DNA from: Pelargonium cotyledonis
Lineage: Eukaryota; Streptophyta; Magnoliopsida; Geraniales; Geraniaceae
Length of the DNA: 47,678 nt
NCBI GenBank assembly: GCA_036897625.1
Contig: JAYMTA010000064.1
Location: 1 to 47,678, forward strand
Direction: 5' to 3'
Shown here: positions 1 through 22,269 of the stretch, piece by piece
How positions within the stretch are numbered: position 1 is the stretch's first letter
Layout: every line of letters starts with the position of its first letter
Position numbers and translations under genes: made by a program
The notes under the pieces: model-generated
Told to the model about the DNA's origin: nothing
Databases searched by the model: none
The model's input: only the letters and a program-made list of their open reading frames with translations

Positions 1-52
1 GTGGGATGCCCGGGATGGCAATCCCCTCCCGATAGAAAAGGAGGGGGAGATT

Positions 53-757
53 TGTTGGGTTTGGGTCATTTCCTATTTAGCCATTTAATTGGCCGAAGCC
101 CATGAAAGAAAATGGTAAGTTAGGGGTTGATATTATCCCCTCATGCAGCTGGTGAATCAGTAAGTAAGAGAGGACAAAAACGAGAGAGAAAAACATAAAA
201 GAGAGAGGGTTTTGCTGGAAAATTCCAGCTTGAACTAGCCCCCTTGCAACGGCCATCCACGGAGATCCGACCGATGGATTGCTCCGATATTTAAGCTGCT
301 TCTTCACCTCGTCGATACCTACATTTTCACTGGAGAAATTTTCGATCGGAGGTCTGCAAGTGTGCGAACGGAGCAGTGGGCAGAGAGCTCTTTTTGAGTG
401 ATATTTCTCTATCTCCTAGTTCGTTCTTGTTTCCATATTACTTGATGATTGTTCCAAGTATATAATGATTGTGTATGCCTCTAGTTATATCTATAGAAAA
501 CAATTGTGTATTCCCATTATAATTGATAGTGGAGATTTTGGGGTGGACTCCGGTTCCGTGGTTTTTCCCGCTTTGAGTTTCCACGTAAAAATTGCTTGTG
601 TTCTTTGGGTTGCTTGCTTTTACATGTGTTGGTGATAAGTGACCAGATTTGAATATTTGTGGTTGCTGGATTATGCTCTATTTAATTACTTTCTAGTAGG
701 TTCAAACAAAGTTTTGGGATTTTCCGCGTTACGTTCCCGACATAGTGGTATCGGAGC
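53..757 (+). mobile_element. LTR retrotransposon fossil (LTR plus primer-binding site)
   Basis: The block opens with TGTTGGG at 53 and runs to a CA at 742. Three bases later comes TGGTATCGGAGC (746-757), a near match to the initiator-tRNA-Met primer-binding site typical of Copia elements. This identifies the preceding ~690 bp as an LTR. Nothing coding follows, and at 758 the sequence turns into ordinary AT-rich spacer. It is therefore a broken remnant of an LTR with the first bases of the internal region. No second LTR lies in the window, so its age cannot be estimated by LTR comparison. Copia assignment is inferred from the primer site only. Confidence 0.6.
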
Positions 758-1026
758 GGGATAAATCCCAACACAAAACATATATGAATTAATGATTTAA
801 TATTTACTAGGATGGGTTCTTTGTTTGTATGCTACATCATAAATATTTTTACAACCTTATTGATCATATATTTTTATAAAAAATCAAACAAACTATATCA
901 CAAATTAAACTAAAAATAATAATAATTCCAATTTCATACAAAATAGCACATTCATTTTTATTTTTCACAAGGATGTTTGGCTGTTGAAGACCTCTTCATG
1001 GGTGAGAATAAACAGGAAACCATTTA
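758..1026. other. AT-rich spacer and AlaRS 3' untranslated region
   Basis: There are no coding features. The part next to 1026 is expected to be the 3' UTR of the minus-strand alanyl-tRNA synthetase gene. The rest is simple AT-rich sequence after the LTR fossil. Confidence 0.5.
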
Positions 1027-12100
<11,074 letters not shown>

Positions 12101-12300
12101 CTCAGGCAGCGACTGAGCTCCCGGAGACGACGACGACGACCTTGAAAACGACGTCGTTGAAGGAGAAGAAACCCTAGGCCGCGCCGGCGCGAAAGGACAG
12201 TTGGTGCTGCAGAGGATAAAACTGAAACTTGGTGCTCTTGATTCTGCGGGAAATTATTCAATTTCATTTTCACGCTGATGTTGGACGATGGAATATGTGC
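12101..12300 (-). promoter_or_regulatory. AlaRS 5' leader with AUG-less in-frame extension and overlapping upstream ORF
   Basis: The frame of the synthetase stays open for about 51 codons upstream of the MEWPANR start, back to a TAA near 12255, but contains no ATG. The extension is rich in Ser, Pro and Arg, has only two Glu, and ends ..[13 protein letters not shown]. It contains tandem ACG ACG codons about 18-19 codons before the ATG. The first leader ATG (about 12267) opens a different frame that overlaps the main start and ends at 12076. The main ATG has G at -3 and +4. A transcription start near 12290 is a guess. Confidence 0.5.
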
Positions 12301-14328
12301 TTTAGCTTTATTTACAAGTAATAGTTTTAAAAAAATAATATTCTCTATTGTCTTGGCACACGTGTAATTTGTGAGTGTGTTTTACCCACAACTTTACTTA
12401 TAATTATCGGTAGAGTTACATACATTTGTCGATGCGAAAATGAATGCAAAAACTAACTTACAACCATACAGTTTGACTTCACGAATATTTTTGTGGTTAA
12501 TCGGTGGACTTATATATGTTTATTTGGAAAAAAATGCACACTACATGCCAAATATGCATAAAACTCACGTAGGAATAAGACTTGCGCATATGCATATCGT
12601 GTGTATTTCTTACCAACATTTTTAGTGGATTTGCGTATATATATTAATAGGTGTACAAATATTTATTGATTTGGGAATAAGGAAAGTTGAACCTATAGAC
12701 AACTTTGAGTAGATTTTCGTACGTTAATTGATGTAGAAATATAATGTAACTACGCCTTAATATATATTATTGTGACAAATGATCATACTCATTGTATAGT
12801 ATGAATATTGTACATAATTCATGCTGTCATATGATGTTGCATCAATATGCATAAAGAGAAATTCATATGTATTACTACTAGAGGTCGTCGATATTGGCGT
12901 AGCAAGGCGGAGAGATAGAGGCTGCTATGGTTGGAATTATTCACCGGCGACGGAGAAGAAGGATTTTTTGGGTGGTTGACGTGGTGGACAAAAGACGTGG
13001 AAAAAAACTGACGTGAAAGGCTGATGTGGCGTGAAGATAAGTGACCAATAGTATTAGATCATCTGAACCAAATTCATACTATGTATGTTAAACTTGGTGA
13101 TGATGCATTAGGTGTTGTCATCTCATCAACATTAACAATTTGAAACACTCTCATTACTTTTAATCCAAATGTCCTTTCATGTTCTATGAGTTACAAAAAA
13201 TAACTCAATAACTAATAATAATATATACTAGTAATCACTATGACAATCAATATTATGGTTTAGAAGTATAATGAAAAACTAGACATTATATAATAGTTTG
13301 AATCTCAAAAATATCTTCACTTTTCCGATGTGGGATATTTGTCATCTATATATACTTAATATTGACTCAATATTTTTCATATTTTTTTGACGTGGGACTT
13401 AAAAATTCTTACTTTTTTTTTTGTTATTCTAAGGGATTAACTCTTTTATGTCACTAATTCTTTCTATTACAAAAAGTTAGAGATAAATAATCATATCAAA
13501 TCCAAGATTCTTCATATATAAATCAAAAACTCAAATACATGGGAATTATACAAGTTCATATCATACAACTTTAGTGACCAATATGAGTGCATAGTACCAT
13601 ACAATCCACCTACTAATGAATACATTTCTAATAACAAACAATCAAGGATTATTGCTATTAAACAAAATACTTTTGTTATACAAATGTTAAAATATTTTAA
13701 AAAAATTAATTAAGATTGATTAAAAGGTAGTATAGAAATATCATAAGTGCTCAAAAGTTTGACATCAACAAAATACAAACACAAATTACACATTACACTT
13801 AAATTCATCACACATCCTGCTCAAGTTAATTTTTAAATGCTAAGCATGGATGAAACAACAATAACAATAGTAAATCTTCAAAACTCAACTATAAATCTCA
13901 TGAATTGACTTGAAACTCTACCAAATCTAGCTTCATACTAGAGATATATAGAATAAGATCAAAAAGTAAAATTCTTTGAAACCTTAAAGCATTAAACTCT
14001 AAAACCAAATCATAATAGGATACAACTTTATTTTTTTAAATCCAATAGAATGAGACGTAGTTGAGTATTTAGATTGACATAAGACTTTTGAATTTAAACA
14101 TTCAGTTTGGTAAAAATTTATTAACATATAATTTAATTTTGAATTAATAAACACACTATCTTTACTATATCATGAATATTTGTTGTTATTTTTCTCAATT
14201 ATAATAATATGAATTTTATAATCTTAAGTGAACACGCAGTAAACTATTAAAGTTGAGTTTGAAAATAAATTCAAACTTTATATTACACCTTAATCATATC
14301 AATTCTATTTGTATTATAAAATTATATT
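12300..14328. other. Spacer between divergent AlaRS and S-acyltransferase genes
   Basis: No gene was recognised. It holds AT-rich sequence, a cluster of ACGTGG-like words at about 12975-13040 (GTTGACGTGG, AAGACGTGG, CTGACGTG, GATGTGGCG), and a 13320-13400 patch with CCGATGTGGGAT and GACGTGGGAC words of the kind often found in plant repeats. Promoters of both genes should lie at its ends. Confidence 0.5.
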
Positions 14329-14357
14329 ATCCCTGCAATGCACAGGATAAAAACTAG
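14329..14357 (+). mobile_element. Helitron-like 3' terminus
   Basis: A short hairpin (ATCCCTG, loop, CACAGGAT) is followed by AAAA and CTAG|T, the hairpin-plus-CTRR end of Helitrons inserted before T. The 5' TC end was not located; it would lie in the preceding spacer. No RepHel coding sequence is present, so this would be a non-autonomous copy. Confidence 0.5.
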
Positions 14358-14584
14358 TAGAAATAAATGTATTAAGATCATACTTATAGTAAAAATTTTA
14401 CTTGAAAGTCATTTCAATAATTTGAATAAGTATATAGGATCTACCTCCAATTTAAATTCAAATTCAATTTAAATTTTTACTAAAAGAAAACGATTCATTC
14501 AGGTCCAGTCCAATTCACTATCTTGCCCAGAGCAAAAAATTCAAGTCCATTGATTTAAGCCCAAAAAGAGGATCCATTGGGCAA

Positions 14585-14855
14585 TTGCAATCGAATCTTC
14601 CTCTCTCTCATTGCTCACGAGTCACGAGTCACGAGGAACGAGGAACAAAGCAAGAACATGAATTTTTGTTTCTCATTGACTCGACTGTTCTTCAGCAATT
14701 GAAATTGGAGGCATCGAAGGGACGTGCGGAGGAAGAAAGGGTTTGGCGTTTGCTCGATTCCGCGAAAAACCCTTTTGTTCGTTCGTCATCGTCACTGCAA
14801 AAAAAGTCGATTTATGTGCTTCATCCACTGAAAAAAACGAAGAACATTTTCAAAA
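14585..14855 (+). promoter_or_regulatory. 5' leader of the S-acyltransferase gene with two short uORFs
   Basis: The leader holds a small direct repeat of CACGAGT/CACGAGGAA words (14617-14645). Two upstream ORFs precede the main start: 14658-14702 (14 codons, MNFCFSLTRLFFSN) and 14814-14831 (MCFIH). Neither overlaps the main ATG at 14856, so re-initiation or leaky scanning would be needed. The leader start is uncertain. Confidence 0.5.
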
Positions 14856-17800
14856 ATGGCTGAACTGGGCAAGGTGAGTCCAATTCTCGTTTATATTGTA
14901 TGGTTTTAGTCCCTTTTCACTTCTGGGTTCTACTGTTTCTTTGTTGACATGCATGTGAATTTGTTGTTTTTTTCAACGCAAGTTGACATTGGGTTGTTTT
15001 GCTTGACCTTAGATGATGATGTTTTTTTAAAATTATGCTCTTATTGATTATGCTTATGTGTAGTATGTATGATTGAAATTTGGTCACAATGTTGGAATTT
15101 TGGTTTGATCATTGAAAAATTAGTGCATAAAATTTACTGTAATTGTGATTAGTGTGTGCTTTTGGTATTTGAATCCTGTACATTTGATTAGAACACTAAT
15201 GATTAGTAGTACTACTTCTAGTTCAAGTGTTTGTGTAAAGTTGTTGTTGTTGTTGTTGAGTTGTTCTGTTAGCTTCTTATGTAATGTTTACACGTAGGAA
15301 CATTTCGTAGCATCAATAATTGAGGAGGAGCGGGAGATATCGTGTTGGGGTTGTGGATTGCGCCTAATTCTTCCTTCTTCTGCGCCGGTTTTCAAGTGTG
15401 GGTGGTGTGGAGCCATAACAAATCAAAATGCACGAAAAAGTGATAACAAATGGTTTTGGTGGAGGCTTTTACGTGACCGGTGCTTTGTTTGTGTCTTGCT
15501 AGCATTTATACTATTTTTGATATGTAAGTCATGGTAGCCTCTCTTTGTTTCTTTTTTGTTGATTCTACCTGTCTCTCTCTACCACACACGTGTGCGTGCA
15601 CACGCACTGTCGCACTCACATAACAATGTTCTATTCTTGTTTTGCCTGTCCACATTCTTAAAGTTTTTAGACAATGTTAGCTTATCTTTTATTGCCTAAC
15701 TTTGGTAGTCTACAGTCTAACACATGTTCACAATTTGGTGAAATTTTGGGTTTTAGGAAGAAAACTGAGAAGACCCTTTTACTTTGAAATTGCAATTACC
15801 AAAAATTGCAATTTAAGTAATGTTTCTCATTCCGGAATTGATGTTTCAAATCTTGGTACAGAAGTGTAGTGTGCCAAAATTTGAAATATGGAAGAATTTT
15901 CAGTCATCTTGGTACTTAAAGTAGCATTTCATAAATATGTCACACTATTATCTTTGTTTCACATTATTTATGCCTAACTTAAAATTCAGGATTGTGTCTT
16001 CCTATCATTGTTGATAGTATTATGTTTAGAAGTAGGTATCACTCAGTGGGATTGAAGGGTAGTTTTTCTGCTTATGCCATTAACTATGAGTGTTCATGAT
16101 TGGGTCCAAACCAGTACGGTCCAGGAATGAATAGGACTGAACCGTTTTTCTATAACCTTTTTATTTTTCTCATCACTTTTGGCACAATCTACTTTATTAT
16201 TGTTCACTCAATCCCCTCCAATTAATTATTTCGGTATATATAGTTTTCCTATTTTTCTCTTTTAAAAAGTGTATATATATTAACATTTTTTTCTTATAGA
16301 TATGAATAATAATACGCAGCTCATTTAGTCTACGAATTACATGGGGTGTTCATTGGTCTGGAAACAGACCGGACCGAATTTGTCATATTTCTTGGTCTGA
16401 AGACCAGACTGGACATCATTTGGTCTGGTCCCAGACCGATGAAAACCTTGGTAACTAATGAGTTCAAGAATTTGTTCGTCTTCTGCTCCCATTTTCCTCA
16501 TGTTTATTCTAGTATTTTGTTTGCTTCATTGAATGATTTTCAAAGTTCGTCTTTATTCTAGCTTGACAGATATTTTGGAAAATGCAGGTGGAGGAGTGTG
16601 GGCAGTGTACCCTGTTGTTTTCTCTATCAGCTTCGTTTGTGGGATGTTCCATATCATCGTAACAATTTTTTTGTCAGTAACTACTATTTCCACGTTCGGC
16701 CTCGCTGCATTCCGTTGTGCTGGCAAACCCCCAACCATAGTATGGGGTAGCTACCCAGTTGTCGGGAAAGGTGGCCTTCAGAACTATACTTTCTGTCGGC
16801 ACTGTTCTAGGCCAAAGTCTCCCAGGACCCATCATTGCCGTTCTTGTGGAATGTGTGTCTTGGACATGGATCATCATTGCCCATTTGTAAGTATACTTTG
16901 CATCAAATTTAAAATTGATATTCTGTTTATGCTTTGTGCAATTCAGTGCTAAATATGTGTTCATTGGATTGTAATGACTTTTGTCTAGAGCTAGCAAATA
17001 AGCTAACGGGCCAGGCTCGGGCCTAAATGGTCCCAGCCAAAAACGATAGTATGCCTATTAGGTCAGTTTTTGTCGGGATGGGCCAAGCTCACTCGGGGTC
17101 GGGCCTAATAACTCCAACATGTTTATCGGACCACCTTTTGTTGGCCCAAGTTCGACATTGACCATTATTGTTGCCTTCAGCCCTTCGATTCCTTGATTTT
17201 GAATGGTTAAAGCCTATAATATCATACATTCCTCCTTGATTCTTAGATTTGTAAGGATCATTCACAATGTGATATACTAGGCGGCTAGGCCTATATAGCT
17301 ACTAAAGGATTGTTGAGAAGTGGGTGTTGTCCCACATTGAAAAAATAGAATGAGAATGAGCTAAATATAATGGTGGAAGCCAAACCCTACTAATAAGGTT
17401 GACCTTTTAGTATGGGAAGTCCAAGTCATTGTATTTAGACCGTTATTAAAATTTAACGAGGATTATTGTTAGCAAAAACCCTAAATCGATGATTGCACGA
17501 CAAATGTGTAAGATTTTTCCTTAACCATGTGTGACTGTATTATCTCTCGGAAATAGTTGTATGCTATAAGAGACTGAGATGTCCAAACACTGTGATACGT
17601 ACTGTATCCGTTCCTCTATAAGTGTCGTTTTACGGTTATTCATTCGAATTTATAAATAATGTGAAATGACTTAACTAACCTTATTTTATGTGTCTGTACG
17701 TTCTCATTAAAACTCTCACTCCTAATTATTCCTCTCTTTTAAACTTGTTTTAAAGTTAGTCGACTATTTTTTTCTTCTCCCAGAAAAAACATTGGGAACG

Positions 17801-18657
17801 ATTGAAGGGTATAATTGGAAAGTATGATGCATTTTCTCATTGAAATTGTAGAATGACACTTAATTTGAAACAATTTTTGTTTTTCTAAAACGATACTTGT
17901 TCAGAAATGGAGATGGTATATAGAATAAGTTGATGTTCAATCTTATAATTCTCTCGCTAACTGCATATATGTAGCACACATAACTACTATTTCTTCTTTC
18001 CCGAAAAACACTGGGAATGGTTAAAGGGTAGAATAGGAAAGTATGAAAGTTTTTTTTTTCAAAATTGGAAAAGACTCTTGTTCGGAAATGGAGGTAGTAT
18101 ATAGAAAAATAGCTAGAGTTCAATCTTATAATTTCCTCGCTAACTGCCCATATATTTTCAATATGTTATTGCAGATAGGGAACTGTGTCGGGGCAGAAAA
18201 TCACCAACACTTCATTGCTTTCCTCATCTCCGCTGTCACAAGTACAACGTACGCTGCAGTTATGTGCGCATATGCGGGACTGCAGATCGCACCGCCAATG
18301 AAACCCAGACCTAATTTCCGCTTCCAAGCCTTGAGCAGCGAGACGGCTCTCAGCGCCGTTAAGGACATGATCCTCGATTGGTTAGGCTCTGTGGTTCTTA
18401 TGTCTGCAAGAGGGCTCATTCTTTTCTATCTGTTTGTTTCTAGTATTTCCGTTGCAACGGGATTGAGCGTGCTTTTGTGGCAGCAACTCTCATACATATA
18501 CGAGGGCAAAACTTACCTAGCGCATTTGAGTGCTCAGGAAGGCGAAAATGCTGGCGATAAAGATTGCAACAACGTTCTCCGGTTCTTGGGCTGCCCGTAC
18601 TTTGTTTCGAGATACTTGTCGAATTTTCAGAACTCCCGGAAGAGACACACAAAGTGA
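14856..18657 (+). CDS. DHHC-type protein S-acyltransferase (palmitoyltransferase), PAT11-like
   Basis: Transfers palmitate to cysteines of membrane-associated proteins; it should be an integral protein of the endomembrane system. Exons 14856-14873, 15298-15523, 16588-16886 and 18175-18657 total 1026 nt, 341 aa. The N-terminal part has two CxxC pairs ([15 protein letters not shown]), a zinc-ribbon-like feature of this plant subgroup. Hydrophobic segments flank the cysteine-rich domain, which carries the intact sequence [20 protein letters not shown] with D176-H-H-C179. Intron 3 falls directly after DHHCPF, before IGNCVG. Two further membrane segments follow in the last exon. Intron 3 is 1.3 kb because of MITE insertions and a tandem duplication. 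The closest Arabidopsis match in memory is PAT11, but the paralogue is not certain. Confidence 0.93.
16087..16460 (-). mobile_element. GTGTTCA-ended non-autonomous element in S-acyltransferase intron 2
   Basis: It starts with GAGTGTTCATGATTGGGTCC. Its reverse complement carries AGATTGTGCCAAAAGT, which is also present in the element at 24326-24616 (DRE2 intron), together with GGACCGAA/GGTCTGG words. The right edge is uncertain: a second GGGTGTTCATTGGTCTGG begins near 16342 in the same direction, so two copies may abut. Non-coding. Confidence 0.55.
17325..17460. repeat. Dispersed repeat shared with AlaRS intron 9
   Basis: The phrase TATAATGGTGGAAG, then CCCTACTAATAAGGTTGACC, then TTTTAGTATGGGAAG is repeated in diverged form at about 6220-6290 (TATAATGGTGCAAG, CCTACTAACAAGGTTGAC, ACTAATGGAAGCCC). 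The left side carries TTGTCCCACATTGAAAAAAT, a word common at the ends of plant repeats. The element class is not known. Confidence 0.5.
17600..17918. mobile_element. Stowaway-like MITE in S-acyltransferase intron 3
   Basis: The left end TACTGTATCCGTTCCTCTAT..AAGTGTCGTTTTA is matched by the inverted right end (reverse complement TACCATCTCCATTTCTGAAC..AAGTATCGTTTTA), with TA at both borders. About 319 bp, no ORF. Its right third, plus flanking sequence, is duplicated downstream. Confidence 0.7.
17770..18165 (+). repeat. Tandem duplication including MITE right end, adjacent to splice acceptor
   Basis: The segment from CATTGGGAACGATTGAAGGG (about 17790) to CAATCTTATAATTCTCTCGC (about 17938) recurs as CACTGGGAATGGTTAAAGGG (about 18009) to CAATCTTATAATTTCCTCGC (18121). 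The offset falls from 219 to 183 nt because of an indel. The second copy runs into the real exon-4 acceptor at 18174. The first copy ends in ATATATGTAG, a look-alike acceptor. Confidence 0.75.
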
Positions 18658-19511
18658 GTTCGCTTTGAGTTTTGATGATTCCGGCGTCGAACATTTAGAA
18701 AAAAGAATTGTTGTAAGATAGCAAATGTTAGTTAACTTCTGGGCCTTTTGTAACATTCAAAAAGATGAATTTGCAAGAACATGTGTAAATTTTGGTTATA
18801 TTGGTTTATAAGTTAGAACTTTTAGCCTTTCAGCTGTCGAGATTATGGACGGCTACAATTTGTGTTCACGGGTTGTGTTTGGATCGGGTTGAATGTTTAG
18901 TATTTTGCTAAATGGTTTAGTTATTATACTTGTTGAGTTACATGAGCATGACACGGTTAATCCGTTCAAATAATTGGATTTAAAATTATAGGATTCAATA
19001 CGTTAAATAAACAGGTTAAGTTTGACCTACTATGCCCCGATATATTTGACTCATTTGATATATATACGAGTCATTTGGCAACTTGACTCAAATCATTATA
19101 TATAATACAAATTTATTCTGAATGTATTTTACTAATCGTTATCTGTTCATCAATTGTGTCACGCTGAAACTGACAATTTAAACTCAAACTCGTTGACATT
19201 CGAAACTCGGCTTGTCATTTTATAAGTTGATGTTGCATAAATAGACTGAATAATTTTTGGATCAAGTGGTTCGTATCCCAAATGAGTTCGAATCTTTCAT
19301 ATTAGATCGGACATTTTCTATCAAAAATTCGAATTGACAACTCTATCTACTATTTAGCATGACCCAACCGACAACAATACATTTTATTAAATTCAAGTTT
19401 CACCCTAATAAAAATCTAATTTACAAAAAAGACCCACAAATAGAAGAAACTACCACAGTTTCAGTACCACTAAGCCTTTATCTCCTACGCAGCTGCATCG
19501 AGCTCACAACA
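18658..19511. other. Spacer: S-acyltransferase 3' end, dispersed repeat, CCB3-like promoter
   Basis: After the stop codon the 3' UTR gives way to a dispersed repeat (about 18850-19230: GGGTTGTGTTTGGATCGGG, GCATGACACGGTTAATCCG, TTGACTCATTTGATATATA) related to the element at 28905-29190. The last ~150 bp before 19512 should hold the leader of the next gene; no clear TATA box was chosen. Confidence 0.5.
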
Positions 19512-22102
19512 ATGGCTTCGACCATACACACACCGCTCTCTCAATCTCCTCTCTCCTGTTTCTCCGATTTTTCCCGGAAAATCTCAGCCAAACAGACCCA
19601 CTCCATTGTCCTCAATGCGCACAGTGACTTCATGCTCAGTACTGCTTCGAGGTCGAGTCCGGTTCCTAGAAGAGGAGGTACAGTTTTTTTAGTATATTTT
19701 CTCTGAGTTATTTGGTTGATTTCATGTCCTCTGTTTGGTTTCTGAGAAAGTGAAATTGGTAGCAAATTCGTAGATTAATTTGATACAGTTTTTGGAGTTT
19801 TGTGTGTGTGTGCGCGCACGCGCAAGTGATTTGATTGAGCTCAATTTGTTTTCATGTGCTTTGTTTGGTTCCTGAGAAAGGATTACTTTGAAGATTGTAA
19901 ATTCACATCATTGTCAAATTGTATTATAGTTTTCAATCAAATGTTAAGTATCCTCTGTTTGTTTCCTGAGAGAATGGATTACTATGAAAATGGAAACCAG
20001 ATTAATCTTATAAATTCATATTGTTGTCAAAATGGATTTTAATTTCCAATCCGATGTTTATTTTAGTCTCCAATGATGGGGAGGAAATAATTTTGGAGTT
20101 TGGTTGAAGGCCCTTGGGATTTTTATTTAATTTATTTTCAAGTGATTTGATTTGATTGTATTCAATTTGTTTTCCTTTCTTCTATGTGATTTTTTGTGCA
20201 AAGGAATGAATGGGATTTGACATTTTCATTGGTGATGTTTGGAATAGAAGTATGGAACCAACCCTTCATTCTCATTCTCATTTCCGAGCCAATGAACAAA
20301 TTGATTCTCTCTTAATGGATAGAATGAGATTTTCATTCCCATTTCTTCCCGATTATTTAGGACTGGCAATAGGAAGGGAGAGAAATGAAAATGATTTTCA
20401 TACTCTCTAACGAAGCCCCTTCATTCCAATATCAAATATATTGAGAAACAGCCATGATTTGTCATTCTACAAACATTTTGTCTCCTCTTTTCATATTTTT
20501 GCTTGATTTTCTCATGATAGTGGGCTTCATTTAGAATCAATTCATGAAGGTATATAGTAAGTGTTTGTGGAATTCAATTCTATAACTAATTAATGAATTG
20601 TTGTATTGTACCGTAAGAGTGGCCGTATGGGATTTATAGTACTTTTCAGTGGATAAATGGGTTGATTTTTGTTATGCAGGATGGTCGCCTCTCTTACCCA
20701 AGAAAGGAAATTTATATTTCTCTGTAAGTGCTCTACCGATTCCTTTTTCACAAATTTCTTGAAAATCCAATTATGATTCTATATCATATTATTAATTCAT
20801 TATTATAGCGTTATTAAAATAAGAGGTTGAACTGATAATTGAGGGTCCGTTATAGTTGTATTGTACATTGTATGCTCTTGCCACGTTACTTCATTTGCGA
20901 GCTGTTTGTGTTTTTTTTTTTGGGTCCGATGTCATTATAGATAATAATATGTTCTAGTGCACAACTCTGAATATATGTTTCCTTCAAAGGGATACGGAGC
21001 TGGTCATCTGTCATGTTTATATCATTACAGTATAAAAATGTACTAGCACCTTGAGCTTTCTGTTGAATAGGTAGTCCAGTATGTTATCAGAGCTTGTTTG
21101 CCTGGCCAACTGGTCAAGGGTCGTGTAGCTTTAAGTTGTCAAAGAGTAGTAGGTATTTGTGGTATCTGTGTGCTCCAATGTCATCGATCCGGTTTCCGGA
21201 ACCAATGGACACCACATTGGGTGCCAACTAATTTCGATTCGATTGAACGGGACCACTCTCTACCGAGTTTTAATGCAACTGCATTTCATGGGACTAGAAC
21301 TTGAGACCTCAAGTTAAGTTAGAACAGACTATGCCAGTTGTTCCACATGTTCGGGGTTGTTATTACGAGAGATTTCATAGTATAGCATTTGCTTCTAATT
21401 CTAGGTTTGGTGCTCGCTTTATTTTCCTAGCCCAATGATTTCTCTATCTTGTTGGTTTTGTGAATCAAAGCCTGGATATGTAAGCTTGGCTTGTTTGATT
21501 GACACACAAGCTTGCAAAGATTTTTTTCACAAAGTCAAGCACTTTCGTTGATTACTAGTAATTAATTATCTGAACTTTTGCACCTTCATTTTTACAACCT
21601 TTTCACCAGAACAATAATATGTGCTCCTGCAAATGATTAACTGGTTCTTTTGTGGCAGGAAAGGCTTAACCATCCTACCAAATTCAGCACGTCATGTTGT
21701 GTGGCACCATCAGATCCAACCATTTCCTTGCAGCTAATAGAAAGATTCGAGATTTCACATGTTGTCTCAGATTCCATACTACAATTAGTCCTAGCAGATC
21801 TTGACCCTGCAACAGCCAAGTTGGCAATTACGATCTTAGGGCCATTTCTCTCAGTATTTGGCCTTTTGTTCGTTTTGAGAATAGTAATGTCTTGGTACCC
21901 AAAACTTCCCGTCGGAAAGTTCCCTTACGTGATAGCTTATGCACCTACAGAACCGATTCTCATCCCAACGAGAAAATTGATTCCTCCCGTTGGTGGAGTC
22001 GATGTAACTCCCGTTGTCTGGTTTGGGTTGACCAGTTTCCTCAACGAAATATTATTGGGTCCTCAAGGTCTTCTTGTTCTTCTCTCCCAACAGGTAAATT
22101 GA
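19512..22102 (+). CDS. CCB3: YGGT/YlmG-family plastid protein, CCB3-like (cytochrome b6f cofactor assembly)
   Basis: Exons 19512-19677, 20680-20723 and 21659-22102 total 654 nt, 217 aa. The N-terminus is Ser/Thr-rich and low in acids, as in a chloroplast transit peptide. The conserved C-terminal half (from about residue 105) is a YGGT domain: one membrane segment, the motif RIVMSWYPKLPVGKFPYV, then APTEPILIPTRKLIPPVGG and DVTPVVWFG in a second hydrophobic segment, ending LLVLLSQQVN. That sequence resembles Arabidopsis CCB3 (involved in covalent attachment of heme c-i to cytochrome b6) more than YLMG1 or YLMG2, whose motif is RLVLTWFPN-like. Assignment among paralogues is from memory. The first intron holds a threefold tandem repeat. 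Confidence 0.85.
19725..20065 (+). repeat. Threefold tandem repeat in CCB3-like intron 1
   Basis: Three diverged units start near 19725, 19853 and 19947 with TCCTCTGTTTGGTTTCTGAG, TGCTTTGTTTGGTTCCTGAG and TCCTCTGTTTGTTTCCTGAG. Later shared parts are AAATTC..TTGTCAAA and TTTTCAATC(A/C)..ATGTT. Unit length is about 95-130 bp. A (TG)n/(CG)n alternating tract (19801-19823) sits between units 1 and 2. Confidence 0.75.
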
Positions 22103-22269
22103 TAAACGCCATTTTCTTTCATTGATGAGTGAAAGAAAATTTGTTAAAGTGTTTCTTTTGCACAACATATAGGTGAAGAGTAACCTTACAGTCGAAGTGA
22201 TTTTGGTATAAATATTCAAGTTTGGCCCTTATTTTGTAGAAATAGTGTATTATGTCTTATGAAAAATCA

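Noticed and set aside
77-307. 76-codon minus-strand ORF in the left edge
   Set aside because: It lies within the LTR fossil and has no domain similarity; treated as a chance open frame.
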